The notes under the pieces were generated by a model. The model was not told where the DNA came from. It saw only the letters and a list, made by a program, of their open reading frames with translations, and ran no database searches. The position numbers and the translations under genes were made by a program. From Botryotinia globosa (taxonomy: Eukaryota > Ascomycota > Leotiomycetes > Helotiales > Sclerotiniaceae): a stretch of DNA of 64,000 bases. Where the stretch lies: positions 1 to 64,000 of the forward strand of contig RCSZ01000012.1 of assembly GCA_014898425.1 (NCBI GenBank), in the 5' to 3' direction. Positions 61,702-64,000 of the stretch are shown piece after piece. Within the stretch, counting starts at the first letter, position 1. Every line of letters starts with the position of its first letter.

Positions 61702-63315
61702 TTAATCTAAAATCGTTATATAATTTGAAAGAATATTTTAATTGAAAAAAAAACTGAAAAAATATTATAGCTTATATTTAGAATTTCAAATTAAAATAAA
61801 TATAATAAAATTATTAATCATAACACCATCTATTTATAATTTTATTCGAATTAAAAATAATTATATATTAAATTTCTAAAAGCTATTATTAAACTTTTCA
61901 AAATCAAAGAGAAAACGTTTTAATTAAGAAAACAAATAAATAATAAAAAAACACTCAAGAATTAAAAAATATTAAAACAAGATTTCATTCCATTAACAAA
62001 TCTGTCACGTGCATGAAAACTAATAGAAGTCGTAAGCTTTACCACTACGCCACGCATACAATCTGACTTATAAAAGGAATAGTATTTTGTTCTATTTATA
62101 TAAATAAAAAAGAAATATTTAAAATTATTAAAATTAGTTAAAATTTTGAAGATGTTTTTATTATATAATAATAACTTAGAATTAATAACTTTTATAATTC
62201 TAGAATCTTAGAATATTATTATTTATAAGATTGAAATTGAATTTAAAAAGAAGTTCTTAATTTTCGCTTATTTTATTAAAAGATTTCGATACTTTTAATT
62301 TATATCAACTTTCTATATAGATTTTATAATAATAAAAAAATCCTAAAAAAAAATCACATTTTTATTATTAAATTTTAATTAAAAATAAATAGAAAAATAT
62401 AAAATATATTTAATTAAATCTATATTATTACTAAAAGATATATAGATAATCTATATAAGTTTTAGTGTAATTTTAGTATTTGACAACTATGTGTGCTCGG
62501 TTACTATAGTAGATAATAAATGAGTTTAAAATTAAAGAAATTATATTATCAAGTTCTAATAATAAAACTAAAGTTATAATAAAAATAGAATTAAAAAGAT
62601 AAAAATAATCAGAATATATTTTGATAATAGATTTAAAACTAATTATTTTTATTATTTTAATAGATATTGTGAGGTTTGAAAATTAATAAATTAATAATAA
62701 TTATTTTCAAAGCTTATTTCTTTTAAAAGTGTATAAATTTATAAATTGAAAAGGAATTTTCTATTATTATATATTAAAAAACTCTTAATATAATATATAA
62801 ATAAAGATATCCTTTATAATATTTATAATATATATATCTATCTTTTTTTTTCAACTAATAAGTTATTATAATTCAATAATAATAAATTCTATAAAATCTA
62901 ATTGATAAATTTGAATTTGATAATTCCTAAAAAAAATTTAGGTCTTTTTGTTGAAGATTCATATACTTTTCAGAATAATTATTAGGTTTTTAATATTGAG
63001 GTATATACTTATAAATATCTTTAAATACAAATATCCCTACCTTCAATCATCAGAAATGAACTTTTATACCTTGAATAGAAATAATCTCACTTAATCAAAC
63101 AACCTTTCGTATCTGTTTAGATATTTTCATTAGCCACTGATAATGATCTAACTAGTAGGGTTCTCTATTTTTGTAAATATATATACATCGATTAGACATG
63201 TTAGTACTTTTCTAGATTGAATTCTTACGGACTTTCGGCAAATTTCTCTTCTTCAGAAATCCGATTCGATCTTGTGAAATAATTCCCTCAATGTCTTACT
63301 TTTCATAAATTAATA
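61702..63315. other. Gene-free AT-rich flank with a tRNA-like relic
   Basis: No coding frame. At 62000-62065 the minus strand reads GCGTGGCGTAGTGGTAAAGC, which has a good RNA polymerase III A-box (TGGCGTAGTGG), but the following bases do not fold into an anticodon arm and the B-box place reads AGATTTGTTAAT. It may be a relic of a tRNA-derived SINE. Confidence 0.4.
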
Positions 63316-63681
63316 CAGACAAACCTGTCCATAAGAGTCTAAAAATTTCGAGGTCTAAATGCCTGTATATAGATAGGGGTTTCCTGTATATATAGGTTCA
63401 GCCTCGGCATTTAGTCTCGTTTTATACCTTTAGCCTCGTTTTATATCTTCAGCCTCCTCATTTTCATTAAATTTATTATATGAATTTATAAATTTATTAT
63501 GTGAATTTATAAATTCATTATATGATAGACTAAAGCTTGAACCACTATTGTTAATTTTTATCAAAGTATTAGAAAAACTAGAACCATATGCTTTTATATA
63601 AGAGTATACCCGTATAAGTTAAATTTATTATATAAATTTTTTGAAGATCTAAAAACATACTCGTATAGCCAGGTCTGACTA
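63316..63681. mobile_element. Tc1/pogo-like MITE, 366 bp
   Basis: Left end CAGACAAACCTGTCCATAAGAG. The inverted right end reads TAGTCAGACCTGGCTATACGAG (first base C-to-T). TA flanks both (63314-63315, 63682-63683). The ends are imperfect but in register for about 25 bp. It contains an inner pair CTAAATGCC/GGCATTTAG (63355-63363, 63406-63414) and short tandem repeats at 63401-63460 (CCTCGTTTTATA..) and 63465-63525 (AATTTATTATATG..). No coding capacity. Confidence 0.6.
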
Positions 63682-63683
63682 TA

Positions 63684-64000
63684 CTAGGGTTGGGCGATTT
63701 AATAATATATAATATCGTATATTCGTCATTTAAATATAATATATAATATTAGTCAAATCGCATTATATATATAACTAATTCTAAAATCCTATAAATTACT
63801 ATAAAAGCTAATTTGAAGCTATTCTGAAAAGAAGATAATTATTATATAAATTATATAATTAGCACCTGACTTTTAGATCTAACTATATACTAAATTGAAC
63901 ATTAAAACCCTTTAAAAACTTTTTCTAAAAATGTCCTACTTTAATTCATCCTGATAATTTGATTGATTCAAAAAACACATGTATAAACCTAATATAATAT
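63684..64000. other. AT-rich right edge, possible hAT-type terminus
   Basis: CTAGGGTTGGGCGATTTAAT at 63683-63702 looks like a hAT-class terminal sequence, and AAATCGC near 63754-63760 gives a short inverted match to GCGATTT. The rest of any element would lie beyond the window. No gene is visible. Confidence 0.3.

Overview
The window looks like nuclear DNA of a filamentous ascomycete (Pezizomycotina). The evidence is short spliceosomal introns with GT..AG ends and fungal branch points, a Pth11-type seven-helix receptor, and heavy one-directional C-to-T / G-to-A decay of repeats, which is the signature of repeat-induced point mutation (RIP). About 80% of the window is extremely AT-rich (by eye near 10% GC). 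A gene island of normal composition lies at about 49.9-59.4 kb. The species cannot be named from this.

AT-rich block, 1-49.9 kb. It is built from a few repeat families in several copies. Family A has copies at 1-6843, 21130-27880 and 44493-47646, a diverged copy at 14640-17650 and an inverted partial copy at about 41960-43265. It joins the 5' end of a decayed minus-strand gene to about 5 kb of upstream AT-rich sequence. That upstream sequence carries 45-bp and 12-bp tandem arrays and ends in a row of about 230-bp units. The gene is most complete at about 18.0-22.8 kb. Although RIP-mutated, it still shows RecQ-type helicase motifs (a Walker A relic, a DEAH-box relic and a motif III relic) behind a region resembling the recombinase-like part of fungal helicase repeats. 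A possible inverted relic of a related gene lies at 27.9-29.6 kb. Family B is a ~690-bp repeat with three copies, each beginning near a microsatellite. A 10.7-kb Ty3/gypsy LTR retrotransposon on the minus strand fills 29871-40579. It has 240-bp LTRs and recognisable reverse transcriptase and integrase, with every inspected LTR difference a transition. Just beyond it, 40761-41675 holds a multi-exon gene relic that is much less damaged than its surroundings.

Gene island, 49.9-59.4 kb. Three genes are intact once introns are removed: a Pth11-like receptor (minus, 6 exons, 398 aa), an alpha/beta hydrolase (plus, 2 exons, 251 aa) and a PRISE-like NAD(P)-dependent reductase (minus, 3 exons, 398 aa). 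The last two converge. Nothing in the sequence proves they share a pathway, though a sensor, an esterase-like enzyme and a reductase beside a decayed repeat block is a typical accessory-gene setting. Between the receptor and the hydrolase lie two short pogo/Tc1-type terminal-inverted-repeat elements. One contains a nested 111-bp solo LTR with a perfect 5-bp target duplication.

Right flank, 59.4-64 kb. This is AT-rich again and has no gene. It holds a ~1.4-kb foldback element with ~400-bp inverted arms, a 366-bp Tc1/pogo-like MITE, a tRNA-like promoter relic and a possible hAT-type terminus at the right edge. No CRISPR array, rRNA or canonical tRNA was seen.
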